Shown: positions 33,439 to 33,613 of the stretch, in pieces
Numbering within the stretch: position 1 is the stretch's first letter
How the letters are laid out: each line of letters begins with the position of its first letter
From: Candidatus Thorarchaeota archaeon
GTDB lineage: Archaea > Asgardarchaeota > Thorarchaeia > Thorarchaeales > Thorarchaeaceae
Length of the DNA: 33,613 nt
Assembly (NCBI GenBank): GCA_018238205.1
Contig: JABCTV010000015.1
Span: forward strand, 1 to 33,613
Direction of reading: 5' to 3'
Made by a program: the position numbers and the translations under genes
Notes under the pieces: generated by a model
The model's input: the letters and a program-made list of their open reading frames with translations, nothing else
What the model was told of the DNA's origin: nothing
Database searches by the model: none

Positions 33439-33613
33439 ATGCCTAGGAAGAAGAAAGGACAGTCGAAAACCAAAATACTCCTTGTTATCGTGGTAATAGC
33501 TGTTGTCACCGTTGGTGTAGTAGCTTGGCATGATGGCTTGATTGGAATTACAAGAGTCCAAGATATCAATAATGGCACTGTATCAGTTGGTTCATCAGTA
33601 GCTGTGAAAGGGG
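33439..33613 (+). CDS. N-terminus of a membrane-anchored OB-fold-like protein, 3' truncated
   Basis: ATG 33439 opens a frame that runs off the window, preceded by TGAGG. The 58 visible residues are a basic head (MPRKKKGQSKTK), one hydrophobic helix (ILLVIVVIAVVTVGVVAW) and the beginning of a soluble domain, TRVQDINNGTVSVGSSVAVKG. The pattern 'I.dI..GtV..GssV.VkG' is that of the first strands of an OB-fold, as in tRNA_anti-like or YgiW-like domains. It is probably held to the membrane with the domain outside; the function cannot be told from this fragment. Confidence 0.75.
   Translation, partial: MPRKKKGQSKTKILLVIVVIAVVTVGVVAWHDGLIGITRVQDINNGTVSVGSSVAVKG

Overview
The window looks like a chromosomal segment of a mesophilic archaeon, most probably an Asgard archaeon of the Thorarchaeota type. 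The archaeal signs are a TFS/Rpb9-type zinc ribbon, UspA pairs behind TATA-like boxes with very short leaders, and a mixture of GGAGG/GGTGA ribosome sites with ATG, GTG and TTG starts. The Asgard hint is inference. It rests on a TPR protein with a longin/roadblock-like C-terminal domain, a GTPBP1-type GTPase, and several large secreted subtilases and repeat proteins held by one C-terminal membrane helix. I see no rRNA, tRNA, CRISPR array, insertion sequence, prophage or origin. All long genes read through without a visible frameshift.

Layout. 1-1200: C-terminal part of a membrane-anchored surface protein, closed by a hairpin. 1200-1750: poorly coding interval with one doubtful small ORF. 1751-9078 (minus): probable operon tldD - tldE - secreted S8 protease - FAD/NAD(P) oxidoreductase. 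9188-12964 (plus): TPR/longin-like protein, then a GTPBP1-like GTPase with its own promoter. 12957-16885 (minus): a large unknown protein, an unknown 164-aa protein, and a toroid-repeat protein followed by an O6-alkylguanine-DNA methyltransferase; a ~50-aa membrane protein lies between them on plus. 17026-17307 (minus): single zinc-ribbon TFS-like protein. 17506-19928 (plus): DUF1015 protein coupled to serC, ended by a strong hairpin/T-run. 19970-24562 (minus): small Cys-rich unknown, second secreted S8 protease, ClC anion transporter. 24647-25932 (plus): coiled-coil/winged-helix regulator and two small paralogous proteins. 25925-26920 (minus): two UspA proteins. 27032-32103 (plus): polytopic DUF6159-like protein, M29-like aminopeptidase, five-repeat surface protein. 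32116-33366 (minus): gluzincin-type metalloprotein. 33439-end (plus): start of a membrane-anchored OB-fold-like protein.

How the genes fit together. Protein and peptide breakdown dominates: two complete surface-anchored subtilases, part of a related surface protein, TldD/TldE, an M29-like aminopeptidase and an HExxH protein. This fits an organism that digests protein outside the cell and trims peptides inside it. The most interesting unexplained points are the DUF1015-serC pair, where DUF1015 carries a ParB/SerK-like DGHHRY motif and might be a free-serine kinase; the TPR/longin-like fusion beside a GTPBP1-like GTPase; the two tandem small proteins sharing an FY..LVA.GIP motif; and the shared, very long Asp-to-His insert with calcium-loop-like motifs in both subtilases.
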